A DNA stretch of 64,000 nucleotides from CAZUMJ01 sp964621605 (GTDB lineage: Bacteria > Actinomycetota > Acidimicrobiia > Acidimicrobiales > Iamiaceae), in contig CAZUMJ010000013.1 in NCBI GenBank assembly GCA_964621605.1, forward strand, positions 9,566 through 73,565, read 5' to 3'. Positions 35,097 through 43,481 of this stretch are shown here, piece after piece. Numbering within the stretch: the first letter of the stretch is position 1; every line of letters begins with the position of its first letter. The notes under the pieces were generated by a model. The model did not search any database and was not told where the DNA came from. It saw nothing but the letters and a program-made list of their open reading frames with translations. The translations under genes were made by a program, and so were the position numbers.

Positions 35097-35438
35097 TCAG
35101 TCGGCCGTCTTGGTCGCCGTGGTCGATGAGCTGGTCGAGCTGTCGGAGCTGCTCGAGGTGCCATTCGACGACGTCGTGGAGTCGGTGCTGCTCGACGACG
35201 AGGTGGTGTCGCTCGTCGACGCCGCGCTCGCACTGCTGGTGCTGGCGCGCTTGGAGGAGCCGCCGCGGCTGTCGTTCTTGTAGAAGCCGCTGCCCTTGAA
35301 CGAGATGCCGACGTTCCCGAACACCTTCTTGAGGGTGCCACCGCACGCCGGGCAGGTGGTGAGGGCATCGTCGCTGAAGGACTGGGTCACTTCAAGCGCG
35401 TGGTCGCAGTCCTTGCAGCGGTACTCGTAGGTCGGCAT
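35097..35438 (-). CDS. FmdB family zinc-ribbon protein with Ser/Thr-rich tail
   Basis: Small protein (113 aa). Residues 1-45 are the FmdB zinc ribbon: PTYEYRCKDCDHALEV, then TTCPACGGTLKKVFGNVG, giving a Cys4 site, followed by the typical FKGSGFYKNDSRG. The remaining 50 residues are almost only Ser, Thr, Ala, Asp and Asn, likely disordered. FmdB proteins are called putative regulators but no activity is proven. A CIRCE-like inverted repeat lies 41 bases upstream of the ATG, which suggests heat-shock control by HrcA. Confidence 0.9.
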   Translation of the reverse strand: MPTYEYRCKDCDHALEVTQSFSDDALTTCPACGGTLKKVFGNVGISFKGSGFYKNDSRGGSSKRASTSSASAASTSDTTSSSSSTDSTTSSNGTSSSSDSSTSSSTTATKTAD

Positions 35439-35478
35439 GGTCGTCTCGGTGCGGTGGTTGAAGGCGGTGCCGAGTCGG

Positions 35479-35505
35479 CTAGCACTCGGTCGGTTCGAGT
35501 GCCAG
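35479..35505 (-). promoter_or_regulatory. CIRCE-like HrcA operator upstream of fmdB
   Basis: Arms CTAGCACTC (35479-35487) and GAGTGCCAG (35497-35505) with exactly nine bases between. The CIRCE consensus is TTAGCACTC-N9-GAGTGCTAA, so the arms match at 8/9 and 7/9 positions. The site is nearer to fmdB (41 bases) than to galU (98 bases). Confidence 0.8.
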
Positions 35506-35603
35506 CATACCGGGCGAGGTGTGCCAGTCCGTAGCCGTCGCGTGCGGCGGACGGGTACCTTCGTACGGGGGGCCCTTCGGTCCAACCGATCTCTGGAGAA
35601 CTC

Positions 35604-36500
35604 ATGACGTCGCTCGTCCGCACTGCGGTCATCCCGGCCGCGGGCCTCGGAACCCGCTTCCTGCCTGCCACCAAGGCGCAGCCCAAAGAGATGCTGCCGA
35701 TCGTCGACAAGCCGGCGATCCAGTACGTGGTCGAGGAGGCGGTGCAGGCCGGCATCGACGACATCCTCATCATCACCGGGCGCGGCAAGCGCAGCATCGA
35801 GGACCACTTCGATCGGCAGTTCGAGCTCGAGTACTTCCTCGACGCCAAGGGCAAGGACGAGCTGCTGCAGCAGGTGCAGGGCCTTGCCGAGCTGGCCGAC
35901 ATCCACTACGTGCGTCAGGGGGAGCCCCTCGGTCTCGGCCACGCCGTGTCTGTCGCGCGCAAGCACGTCGGCGACCGGCCCTTCGCGGTGCTGCTCGGCG
36001 ACGACCTCATGGTCGACGACGCCCGGGTGCTCACGGGGATGATGGCGACCTACGACGCTCGCCAGGCCTCGGTCGTGGCGCTTCGTGAGGTGCCACTCGA
36101 CCAGATCCAGAACTACGGCTGCGCACAGGCAGGCCGGCAGGACGGCAACCTCGTGGAGCTCACCGGCGTGGTCGAGAAGCCATCTCCAGCCGATGCCCCG
36201 TCGCGCTTGGCGATCATGGGCCGTTACGTGTTCGGCCCGGAGATCTTCGAGGCGCTCGAGCGCGTGAAGCCGGGGGTGGGCGGCGAGATCCAGCTCACCG
36301 ATGCGATCGCCGGTCTGCTGCACGATCAGCCGGTGTTCGGGTACGTCTTCGACGAGGGCCGCTTCGACATCGGCTCCAAGCAGGACTACCTCCGCGCGAT
36401 GGTCGAGCTCGCCCTTCGCCGCGACGACCTCGGTCCCGAGTTCGAGCGCTTCTTGCGGGAGTTGCTGGCGCAGCGGGCCGGCGGCGCCCCCTCGGCCTGA
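35604..36500 (+). CDS. galU: UTP-glucose-1-phosphate uridylyltransferase
   Basis: Makes UDP-glucose from UTP and glucose 1-phosphate for glycan synthesis. The 298 aa is family length. The nucleotide-binding motif IPAAGLGTRFLPATKAQPKE is near residue 10, with EMLPIVDKPAIQYVVEEAV, LLGDDLMVD and GGEIQLTDAIAGL following; GRFDIGSKQDYLRA marks the C-terminal end. ATG 35604 has CTGGAG eight bases upstream, and TACCTT lies about 45 bases upstream. moeA begins three bases after the stop, so galU heads the operon that continues into molybdenum-cofactor genes. Confidence 0.96.
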   Translation: MTSLVRTAVIPAAGLGTRFLPATKAQPKEMLPIVDKPAIQYVVEEAVQAGIDDILIITGRGKRSIEDHFDRQFELEYFLDAKGKDELLQQVQGLAELADIHYVRQGEPLGLGHAVSVARKHVGDRPFAVLLGDDLMVDDARVLTGMMATYDARQASVVALREVPLDQIQNYGCAQAGRQDGNLVELTGVVEKPSPADAPSRLAIMGRYVFGPEIFEALERVKPGVGGEIQLTDAIAGLLHDQPVFGYVFDEGRFDIGSKQDYLRAMVELALRRDDLGPEFERFLRELLAQRAGGAPSA

Positions 36501-36503
36501 CCG

Positions 36504-37829
36504 GTGCGCCACCCCGACCGTCCGTTGGTGGACCTCGACACGGCGCGTGCGCTGGTGATCGGTGCGCTACGTCCACTGCCGGTGGTGCAGGTGCCGCTCC
36601 ACGAGGCGCGTGCCGCGGTGCTCGCCGTCGACATCCTCGCTTCCGGTGCGCTGCCGCCGTTCGACAACGCCGCGGTGGACGGCTTCGCCGTCGCGCACGG
36701 TGACGTCGCGAAGGCCACCACCACGGCGCCGACCGAGCTGCGCGTGCTGGCCACCCGCCTTGCCGGCGACGGGCGCCCGGCGCCGTTGCAACCGGGCGGG
36801 TGCGTGCGGGTCATGACCGGCGCGCCGATGCCCGATGGCGCCGACGCGGTCGTCATGGTCGAGGACTCCGTACTGGTCGACGGCTCCGCACTGGTCGACG
36901 GCTCCGGGTCGGCCGACGGCTCCGGGTCGGCCGACGACGGCGGTCACCTCGATTCAAAGCGCGGGCACCGCGCTGCAGCAGAGGTCGTTGCCCTCTCCCG
37001 GGCGGTGCCTGCCGGGGCGGGAGTGCGGCGTGCCGGGAGCGACATCGAAGCGGGCGCGGTCGCGCTGCGCGCCGGGACGCGGCTGTGCGCGGCACATCTC
37101 GGGGTCGCAGCCTCGGTCGGCCTCGACGCGGTGCCGGTCGTCAGACGCCCGCGGATTGGGGTGTGCTCGACCGGTGACGAGCTGGTCGGCCCTGCGGCGC
37201 CGCTCGGGCCGGGGCAGATCTACGACTCCAACCGGCGCATGTTGCTCGCGTTGCTCGACCAGACAGGCTTCGACGCAGTCGACCTGGGATGGGTTCCCGA
37301 CGAGCACGATGCGATCGCCGACGTCGTGCGGCACGGCTCGGCGAGTTGCGACGCGGTGCTCACGAGCGGCGGCGTCTCGATGGGCGACGTCGACCTTGTC
37401 CGTGTCGTGTTGGACGAGCTCGGCGAGATGCACTGGATGCAGGTGGCCATCAAGCCCGCCAAGCCCTTTGCCTTCGGGCTCGTGTCCGGCACGCCGGTGT
37501 TCGGCCTGCCGGGCAATCCGGTGTCGGCGCTGGTGTCGTTCCACCTGCTGGCGCTCCCGGGGTTGCGCGTGTTGGGAGGTGACCCCGCGCCGGTGGCGCC
37601 GTACACCAAGGCGGTGCTCGGGGCGGCCGCGCCGCGTCGTGTCGATGGCAAGGTCCACTTCGTGCGTGCGACGAGCACCTGGGATGAGGCAGGCCGTCGG
37701 GTCATCGCACCCGTCCACGCGCAGGGGTCGCATCAACTGGCCGTCAGTGCAGCGGCCGACTGCTTGGTGGTGCTCCCCGACGGCGACGGCCTTGCCGCCG
37801 GGGCAATCGTCGACGTGATGGACGTGTGA
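36504..37829 (+). CDS. moeA: Molybdopterin molybdenumtransferase MoeA
   Basis: Inserts molybdate into adenylated molybdopterin, the last common step of Mo-cofactor synthesis (441 aa). Family motifs are PPFDNAAVDGFAV, VRVMTGAPMPDGADAVVMVE, GVCSTGDELVG, LTSGGVSMGDVDLV, and GLPGNPVSALVSF. An in-frame repeat at residues 122-147 (VDGSALVDGSGSADGSGSAD) sits in the domain II loop and is absent from typical MoeA. GTG 36504 follows galU by three bases. The gene leads into moaA with a 48-base gap, consistent with one cofactor-assembly unit. Confidence 0.95.
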   Translation: MRHPDRPLVDLDTARALVIGALRPLPVVQVPLHEARAAVLAVDILASGALPPFDNAAVDGFAVAHGDVAKATTTAPTELRVLATRLAGDGRPAPLQPGGCVRVMTGAPMPDGADAVVMVEDSVLVDGSALVDGSGSADGSGSADDGGHLDSKRGHRAAAEVVALSRAVPAGAGVRRAGSDIEAGAVALRAGTRLCAAHLGVAASVGLDAVPVVRRPRIGVCSTGDELVGPAAPLGPGQIYDSNRRMLLALLDQTGFDAVDLGWVPDEHDAIADVVRHGSASCDAVLTSGGVSMGDVDLVRVVLDELGEMHWMQVAIKPAKPFAFGLVSGTPVFGLPGNPVSALVSFHLLALPGLRVLGGDPAPVAPYTKAVLGAAAPRRVDGKVHFVRATSTWDEAGRRVIAPVHAQGSHQLAVSAAADCLVVLPDGDGLAAGAIVDVMDV

Positions 37830-37877
37830 CATCGGCGTGTCCGGCGGGGTAGGGATCGCCTCGGGGAGGTGGGTACC

Positions 37878-38870
37878 GTGGCGCTGATGCCCGCAGACCT
37901 CGTGGACGGATTCGGCAGGGTCCATCGCGATCTACGCATCTCCGTGACCGACCGCTGCAACCTGCGGTGCGGATACTGCATGCCGGCCGAGGGCATGGAC
38001 TGGCTCCCTCGGGATGAGATCCTCACCTTCGAGGAGATCACCCGGGTCGCTTCGGTGCTCGTCGAGCGCTTCGGCATCGACGCGATCCGCCTCACCGGTG
38101 GCGAGCCGACGATGCGCGCGCACCTCCCGGTGCTGGTCGGGCAGTTGGCGCGCCTGGGCGTCGACCTGGCGCTCACCACCAACGCCGTCACCTTGGCTAC
38201 CTCTGCGCACGACCTCGCCGCGGCGGGGTTGCGGCGCATCAACATCTCGTGCGACTCGCTGCGAGCCGACCGCTTTCGCGAGCTGACAGGGCGCGACGAG
38301 TTGGCGCGCGTGCTCTCGGGAATCGATGCGGCGCTCGATGCGGGCCTGTCGCCGGTGAAGCTCAACGTGGTGGCGTTGCGCGGTCGCAACGACGACGAGA
38401 TCCTCGACTTGGCGGCGTTCGGTCGAGACCGTGGCGTCGAGGTGCGCTTCATCGAGTTCATGCCGCTCGACGCGGACGAGGCGTGGAGCCGAGCACAGGT
38501 GGTGCCCGCGGCAGAGATCGTCGAGCGCATCGATGCCGTGTTCCCGCTCGAGCCGCTTCCCCGCCTGCACGAGCCAGCTGCTCGGTGGGCCTACCGCGAC
38601 GGTCGGGGTTTCGTCGGGGTGATCGCCAGCGTCACCGAGGCGTTCTGCGCGACGTGCGACCGGGTGCGCCTCACCGCCGACGGCAAGCTGCGCAACTGCC
38701 TGTTCGCCCGCGGCGAGACCGACCTGCGTGCGCTGTTGCGCGCAGGCGCGGACGACGACACCCTCGCGGAGGCGATCGTGGCGTGCGTCGCCGAGAAGGC
38801 AGCAGGCCACGGCATCGGCCAACCCACGTTCATCCGCCCGCGCCGATCGATGAGCCAGATCGGTGGCTGA
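37878..38870 (+). CDS. moaA: GTP 3',8-cyclase MoaA
   Basis: Radical SAM enzyme catalysing the first step of Mo-cofactor synthesis, rearranging GTP to 3',8-cyclo-GTP. The N-terminal cluster motif is TDRCNLRCGYCMP. LTGGEPTMR binds SAM. The C-terminal cluster uses FCATCDRVRL and LRNCLFARGE. It ends in MSQIGG, the C-terminal Gly-Gly needed for activity. The 330-aa length is normal. Start GTG 37878 lies seven bases after GGGGAGGT and is preferred over ATG 37887 and an earlier GTG 37869. Confidence 0.96.
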   Translation: MALMPADLVDGFGRVHRDLRISVTDRCNLRCGYCMPAEGMDWLPRDEILTFEEITRVASVLVERFGIDAIRLTGGEPTMRAHLPVLVGQLARLGVDLALTTNAVTLATSAHDLAAAGLRRINISCDSLRADRFRELTGRDELARVLSGIDAALDAGLSPVKLNVVALRGRNDDEILDLAAFGRDRGVEVRFIEFMPLDADEAWSRAQVVPAAEIVERIDAVFPLEPLPRLHEPAARWAYRDGRGFVGVIASVTEAFCATCDRVRLTADGKLRNCLFARGETDLRALLRAGADDDTLAEAIVACVAEKAAGHGIGQPTFIRPRRSMSQIGG

Positions 38871-39005
38871 GCTGGTGACGATGGGTCGGTGACGGACGCA
38901 CCCGCCCTCGCGTGACCACGCGCCGAGCGCGGCGTTCTATGGTGGCCGGACGCTCGCTCGACGCGTGGTGGAGGTTGCCGTGGTGCCATCGCAAAGGCAG
39001 ATGAC

Positions 39006-40112
39006 GTGACTCCGACCCCAGCACCATCCCGGCGGTTCCGGTATCGCATCTCCGCCCGTGTCCGCCTCACGGGCACCGTGGCGGCCCTCGGGCTGCTCTT
39101 CCTGATCTGGCTGGGCTCCGAACAGCTCCATCAGTTCGACTCGGCACTCATCGGCTACATGGTGGCCATCGTGGCGCTTACCTTCGCGGTGGTTGCCCGT
39201 TACGCCCGCTGGCTGCGCATGCCGTCCACCCGTCGCTACTGGCGACGGGGCTGGTCGCTTGCGATGTCACCGTCGGCGTTCCGTGAACTGCCCGCGGTCC
39301 TCCCGCGTGCGGTCGCCGGCCAGTTGCTGGGCCAGGGGTTCATCCGCCGACGCGGGGTCGTGCGCTGGATCGCCCACCAGTGCCTGTTCTGGGGCGTGAT
39401 CGGCGCAACGCTCATCACCTTCCCGCTGGTGTTCGGCTGGCTGGCGTTCCGCCTCGCGCCGGGAAGCATCGACCACTACACGGTGTACGTGTTCGGGTTC
39501 GCGACGGTGAAGATCCCCACGAGCGGCTTCATCGGCTGGTCCGCCTACCACGCACTCGACTACACCGCCGTGCTCGTCATCGCCGGGGCGTCGATCTTCT
39601 TGTGGCGGCGCTTCCGCGACCGCGAGCTCTCCTCCACCCAGAGCCTCGGCTACGACATGGCACCCCTCGCAGCCCTGCTCGCCATCGCGGTCACGGGCCT
39701 GCTCCTGACGCTCAGCTCCATGTACCTCGAAGGGGCCTACTACGACGTCATCGCCGTGGTGCACATGGCCGTGGTGGTGTTCTCGCTCGTGTTCATCCCC
39801 TTCGGGAAGTTCTTCCACGTGTTGCAGCGGCCGGCGTCGGTCGGCATCCAGCTCTACACCGAGGTGAACGCCCGCGCCGGGCTGCAGGCGTGCGCGTCGT
39901 GCGGTGAGCCGCTCGCCTCCCCGGTGTTCCTCGGCGACCTGCGCGCCACGCTCGACGAGCTCGGACAGGACTACCGCCTCGACGAGGTGCCCGCCGTTGC
40001 AGAACGGCCCGGGTCGCTACCCGATCACCTCACCGATCTGTGCCCGCGCTGTCGGCGCATCGCGCGTGGCCGGGCATTCTTCGACGCCAACGGCAGGAGC
40101 TTCGCCCGATGA
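39006..40112 (+). CDS. Polytopic b-cytochrome-like membrane subunit with C-terminal zinc ribbon
   Basis: Membrane protein (368 aa) with about seven hydrophobic helices. Several histidines lie in or next to helices (WIAHQCLFWG, GWSAYHALDYTAV, IAVVHMAVVVFSL, KFFHVLQRP), as in NarI/HdrE-type di-heme quinol-oxidising subunits. Residues 300-365 form a soluble tail with four cysteines (CASCGEP, then CPRCRR), a probable zinc or Fe-S site. Homologues may be labelled as transporters, but no transporter motif is visible. The stop overlaps the start of the molybdoenzyme (ATGA), so it is most simply the membrane anchor and quinone-linked electron donor/acceptor. Heme binding is inference. It starts at GTG 39006, with TATGGT about 65 bases upstream. 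Confidence 0.75.
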   Translation: MTPTPAPSRRFRYRISARVRLTGTVAALGLLFLIWLGSEQLHQFDSALIGYMVAIVALTFAVVARYARWLRMPSTRRYWRRGWSLAMSPSAFRELPAVLPRAVAGQLLGQGFIRRRGVVRWIAHQCLFWGVIGATLITFPLVFGWLAFRLAPGSIDHYTVYVFGFATVKIPTSGFIGWSAYHALDYTAVLVIAGASIFLWRRFRDRELSSTQSLGYDMAPLAALLAIAVTGLLLTLSSMYLEGAYYDVIAVVHMAVVVFSLVFIPFGKFFHVLQRPASVGIQLYTEVNARAGLQACASCGEPLASPVFLGDLRATLDELGQDYRLDEVPAVAERPGSLPDHLTDLCPRCRRIARGRAFFDANGRSFAR

Positions 40113-42343
40113 GCCCTCGACGCGGCTACCGCATGTCCACCCCTCCCGGGGTGAACGACCTCCACGGCGCCGGTGCGGCTGCCGCCGGCGACTGGGAGTC
40201 CGACCGCCCCGACGAGGTGCTCGTCCCGACGCACTGCTCGTACTGCGGCGTCCAGTGCGGCATGAACCTGCGGGTTGCCGGCGGCGAGGTCGTCGGGGTC
40301 GAACCACGGATGGACACCCACAACAAGGGCAAGCTGTGTCCGAAGGGTGTCACCGCGTACCAGCAGATCAGCCACCCGGAGCGGCTGCGGCACCCGTTGG
40401 TGCGAGGCGCCGACGGCGAGTTGCACCGCGCGACGTGGGACGAGGCGCTCGATCGGGTCGTGTCGGGCATCCAGGCGATCCAGGCCGAGCACGGTCGCGA
40501 CGCCATGGCGATGTACGGCGGCGCGTCGATCACGACAGAGAAGGCCTACGTCATCGGCAAGTTCGCTCGCCTCGGCATGGGCACGCGCTACACCGACTAC
40601 AACGGCCGCATGTGCATGGTGTCGGCCGGGGTGGCCAACTATGCCGCCTTCGACATCGACCGCACGTCGAACCCGCTCACCGACGTCACCGAGGCCGACC
40701 TCATCTTCGTGCTCGGCTCGAACGTCGCGGAGACCTTCCCGGTGTTCATCCGGTGGATCTGGGACGCCGTCGACCGGGGCGCCACGCTCATCGTCGCCGA
40801 CCCCCGCGAGACGACCCTCGCCCGGGTCGCGCACCTGCACCTTCCGGTGCGTCCGGGCACCGACGCGGCGTTGCTCAACGCGATGCTCCACGTCATCAAC
40901 GCCGAAGGCCTCGTCGACCGAGCCTTCGTCGATGCCCACACCACCGGCTTCGACGATGCCATCGCTGCCGTCGAGAAATGGACGCCCGAGCACGCCGAGG
41001 AGGTGTGCGGCGTGCCCGCCGCCGACATCCGTGCGGCGGCGCTCGCGTACGGCCGTGCGCAGCGGGCGATGATCCACCACGCCCGCGGGCTCGAGCACCA
41101 CATCATGGGGTCCCGCAACGCGATGGCCGCGGTCAACCTGTGCCTCGCCACCGGCAACCTCGGCCGCCCCGGCGCCGGGTACGGGACGATCACCGGTCAA
41201 GGCAACGGCCAGGGCGGCCGCGAGCACGGCCAGAAGTGCGACCAGCTCCCGGGTCAGCGCCACTACCACGACCCCGGGGCGATCGAGCACACCGCGGCCG
41301 TGTGGGGCGTCGACCCGTCCGAGATGCCCGAGGCCGGCATCCCGATCTTCGCCCAGCTCCCCAAGATGGAGGCCGGCGAGATCCGCGGCCTGGTGAACCT
41401 CTGCTCGAACCCCATCGTGTCGTGGGCGAACGAGGCCCGCACCGAACGCATCCTGCGGGGCCTCGACCTCTACGTCGTGATCGACATCTTCCTGTCCGAG
41501 TCGGCGCTGCTGGCCGACGTCGTGCTGCCGGGCTCGGCGTGGGCCGAATCCGAGGGCACGATCGCCAACTCCGATGCGCTCGTCTGCAAGATCAACAAGG
41601 CGGTCGACCCGCCGGGCGAAGCGCGCGACGACATCTGGATCCTCTGCGAGATCGCGCGTCGTCTCGGCAAGGGCAAGTACTTCGACTTCCCGCGCGGCGC
41701 CCGAGACGTGTTCGAGGAGATCCGCGTCGCCTCCAAGGGCGGGCGGGCCGACTACTTCGGCATCACCTACGACCGGCTCGAGCAAGAAGGGCCGATCGCG
41801 TGGCCGTGCCCCACCGAGGGCCATCCGGGTACGCCACGGCTGTGGGCCGACGGCCGCTACTCGCACTACGACGACGGGTTGGCCCGCTTCAACGCCGTGC
41901 CCGACGTCGAGCTGGCCGAAGCTCCCGACGACGAGTACCCGCTGCGGCTCACCACCGGGCGCAACGTGGCCCAGTACCTGTCGGGCAACCAGACGCGGCG
42001 CATCGGCTACCTGAGCGACCAGACGCCGGGACCCTGGGCCGAAGTGCACCCTGAGGCCGCCGCGCGCTTCGGGGTGACCGACGGGGGAGCGGTGCGTGTC
42101 ACGACACGCCGCGGGTCGGTGGTGTTGCCCGCCCGCGTCACCACCACGATCCGTCCCGACACGGTCTTCGTGCCATACCACTGGGGTCCGCCGGTCGAGG
42201 CGAACTCGCTCACGATCGACAGGTTCGACCCCAGAAGCTGGATTCCCAACTACAAGAGCTGCGCGGTGCGCATCGAAGGCACGACCGACGCCCCCAGCCC
42301 GGTCACGCCGCCGCCCGTGCACGCGGAAGGGAGCCGACCATGA
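40109..42343 (+). CDS. Molybdopterin oxidoreductase (assimilatory nitrate reductase/formate dehydrogenase-like) catalytic subunit
   Basis: Mo-bis-MGD enzyme of the DMSO-reductase family (744 aa). The N-terminal [4Fe-4S] motif is CSYCGVQCGMN...LCPKG (residues 31-80). The Mo-ligating Cys appears to be in NGRMCMVSAGVANYAAFD near residue 175, like RLCMSSA of nitrate reductases NasA/NarB. LNAMLHVI, GQGNGQGGREHGQK and the C-terminal molydopterin-dinucleotide domain (PLRLTTGRNVAQYLSGNQTR) follow. There is no Tat signal, so it is cytoplasmic. Formate dehydrogenase activity is the main alternative. It is coupled to both neighbours by overlaps. ATG 40109 is used, as it lies at the end of the preceding gene. 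Confidence 0.88.
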   Translation: MSPRRGYRMSTPPGVNDLHGAGAAAAGDWESDRPDEVLVPTHCSYCGVQCGMNLRVAGGEVVGVEPRMDTHNKGKLCPKGVTAYQQISHPERLRHPLVRGADGELHRATWDEALDRVVSGIQAIQAEHGRDAMAMYGGASITTEKAYVIGKFARLGMGTRYTDYNGRMCMVSAGVANYAAFDIDRTSNPLTDVTEADLIFVLGSNVAETFPVFIRWIWDAVDRGATLIVADPRETTLARVAHLHLPVRPGTDAALLNAMLHVINAEGLVDRAFVDAHTTGFDDAIAAVEKWTPEHAEEVCGVPAADIRAAALAYGRAQRAMIHHARGLEHHIMGSRNAMAAVNLCLATGNLGRPGAGYGTITGQGNGQGGREHGQKCDQLPGQRHYHDPGAIEHTAAVWGVDPSEMPEAGIPIFAQLPKMEAGEIRGLVNLCSNPIVSWANEARTERILRGLDLYVVIDIFLSESALLADVVLPGSAWAESEGTIANSDALVCKINKAVDPPGEARDDIWILCEIARRLGKGKYFDFPRGARDVFEEIRVASKGGRADYFGITYDRLEQEGPIAWPCPTEGHPGTPRLWADGRYSHYDDGLARFNAVPDVELAEAPDDEYPLRLTTGRNVAQYLSGNQTRRIGYLSDQTPGPWAEVHPEAAARFGVTDGGAVRVTTRRGSVVLPARVTTTIRPDTVFVPYHWGPPVEANSLTIDRFDPRSWIPNYKSCAVRIEGTTDAPSPVTPPPVHAEGSRP

Positions 42344-42912
42344 CCATGGAGCGGTCCATCTTCGTCGACCCGTCCCGCTGCATCGGATGCGGCGCCTGTG
42401 TAGCCGCATGTCGAGAGTGCGACAGCCACCGCGGCAAGTCGCTCATGAACCTCGACTTCCTCGACCGGGGGAGCACCACCGAGGCGATCCCGACGGTCTG
42501 CATGCACTGCAACGACCCCGTCGCCCCGTGCGCACAGGTCTGTCCGGTCGACGCGATCTTGGTGAGCGAGGACGGCGTGGTGCACACCCCCGACGTGTCC
42601 CGCTGCATCGGGTGCACCAACTGCGTGCACGCCTGCCCGTGGGGCGTACCCAAGTTCGACGTCGAGGAGCAGCTCGCGTACAAGTGCAACCTCTGCTACG
42701 ACCGCACGTCGGTCGGGCTCGGTCCCATGTGCGCAACCGTGTGCCCGTCCGATGCCCTCTACTACGGCACGGCCGCCGAGGTGCGTGCCGCACGCCCCGG
42801 TCGTGCGATCACCGACGTGTTCCAGTTCGGCAACCAGGAACTCCAGACCGGCAACCATTACGTCGTCGATGAGCGCATCGCGCTCATCCCACTCCCGGCG
42901 GTGGCCCCGTGA
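42340..42912 (+). CDS. Four-cluster ferredoxin-type electron-transfer subunit
   Basis: Iron-sulfur protein (190 aa) like the beta subunits FdhB/NrfC/DmsB. Four Cys groups are visible: CIGCGACVAACREC, CMHCNDPVAPCAQVCPV, CIGCTNCVHACPWG and CNLCYDRTSVGLGPMCATVCP, giving enough ligands for four [4Fe-4S] clusters. It should pass electrons between the molybdoenzyme and either the membrane subunit or the Rieske protein. ATG 42340 overlaps the upstream stop; ATG 42346 is an alternative start. Confidence 0.93.
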   Translation: MTMERSIFVDPSRCIGCGACVAACRECDSHRGKSLMNLDFLDRGSTTEAIPTVCMHCNDPVAPCAQVCPVDAILVSEDGVVHTPDVSRCIGCTNCVHACPWGVPKFDVEEQLAYKCNLCYDRTSVGLGPMCATVCPSDALYYGTAAEVRAARPGRAITDVFQFGNQELQTGNHYVVDERIALIPLPAVAP

Positions 42913-43475
42913 CCGATCCAACACACCGAACCGATCAGCCCGAGACGCCGGTGAAGGTGCGCACCTCGCCCCCCGATCCGGAGCTCGTCGGCGAACGCAT
43001 CGAACGTCTCACGACCGATGCGCTCGTGACGCGGCGTGACTACCTGAAGATCCTGGCGGTGCTCTCGGGTGGGCTGGCCACCGGCAGCCTGGCGGTCGCC
43101 AGCGGCGCGTTCCGCCGTCGCACCCAGGGCGCCACCGGTGACAAGGTCATCACCACCGACGCTCGGTCGGTGCCGGTCGGCGGGCAGGTGCGCTTCGGCT
43201 ACCCGACCGACGACGATCCCGCCGTGCTGCTGCGCCTCGAGCCCGACCTGTGGGTCGCGTACTCGGCGGTGTGCACCCACCTGTCGTGCGAGGTGCTCTG
43301 GAAGGAGCGGTCGCACGAGCTGATGTGCCCGTGCCACGACGGCCACTTCGACCCGGCGTCCGGTGCGGCCATCGCCGGTCCGCCCGAGCGCCCGCTCCCG
43401 CAGTTGCGCCTCGAGTGGCGAGACGAGAACACCATCGTGGCCGTCGGTGAGGGCGCCGTCAGGGAAGGGGAGTGA
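42909..43475 (+). CDS. Rieske [2Fe-2S] protein with Tat-like anchor
   Basis: Protein of 188 aa. Cluster motifs are VCTHLSCEVLW and CPCHDGHFDPASG (CxH...CxxH). Residues 45-70 read TRRDYLKILAVLSGGLATGS, a twin-arginine-like signal or uncleaved anchor, which would put the Rieske head on the outer face of the membrane. That contrasts with the signal-less catalytic subunit, so it may receive electrons from the polytopic subunit rather than from the molybdoenzyme directly. It starts at GTG 42909, overlapping the ferredoxin by four bases. In a normal bc1 complex a cytochrome b/c pair would follow; none is here. Confidence 0.9.
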   Translation: MTDPTHRTDQPETPVKVRTSPPDPELVGERIERLTTDALVTRRDYLKILAVLSGGLATGSLAVASGAFRRRTQGATGDKVITTDARSVPVGGQVRFGYPTDDDPAVLLRLEPDLWVAYSAVCTHLSCEVLWKERSHELMCPCHDGHFDPASGAAIAGPPERPLPQLRLEWRDENTIVAVGEGAVREGE

Positions 43476-43481
43476 CGAGCC

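Noticed and set aside
35604..36500. CIRCE-like element as regulator of galU
   Set aside because: It is nearer to fmdB and overlaps its likely promoter; galU has its own TACCTT box 60 bases further on.
40025..42409. Long minus-strand open frame (about 794 codons) opposite the molybdoenzyme
   Set aside because: Its residues are Arg/His/Val-rich shadow of the GC-rich sense codons and no family motif appears. The plus strand encodes an unmistakable Mo enzyme.
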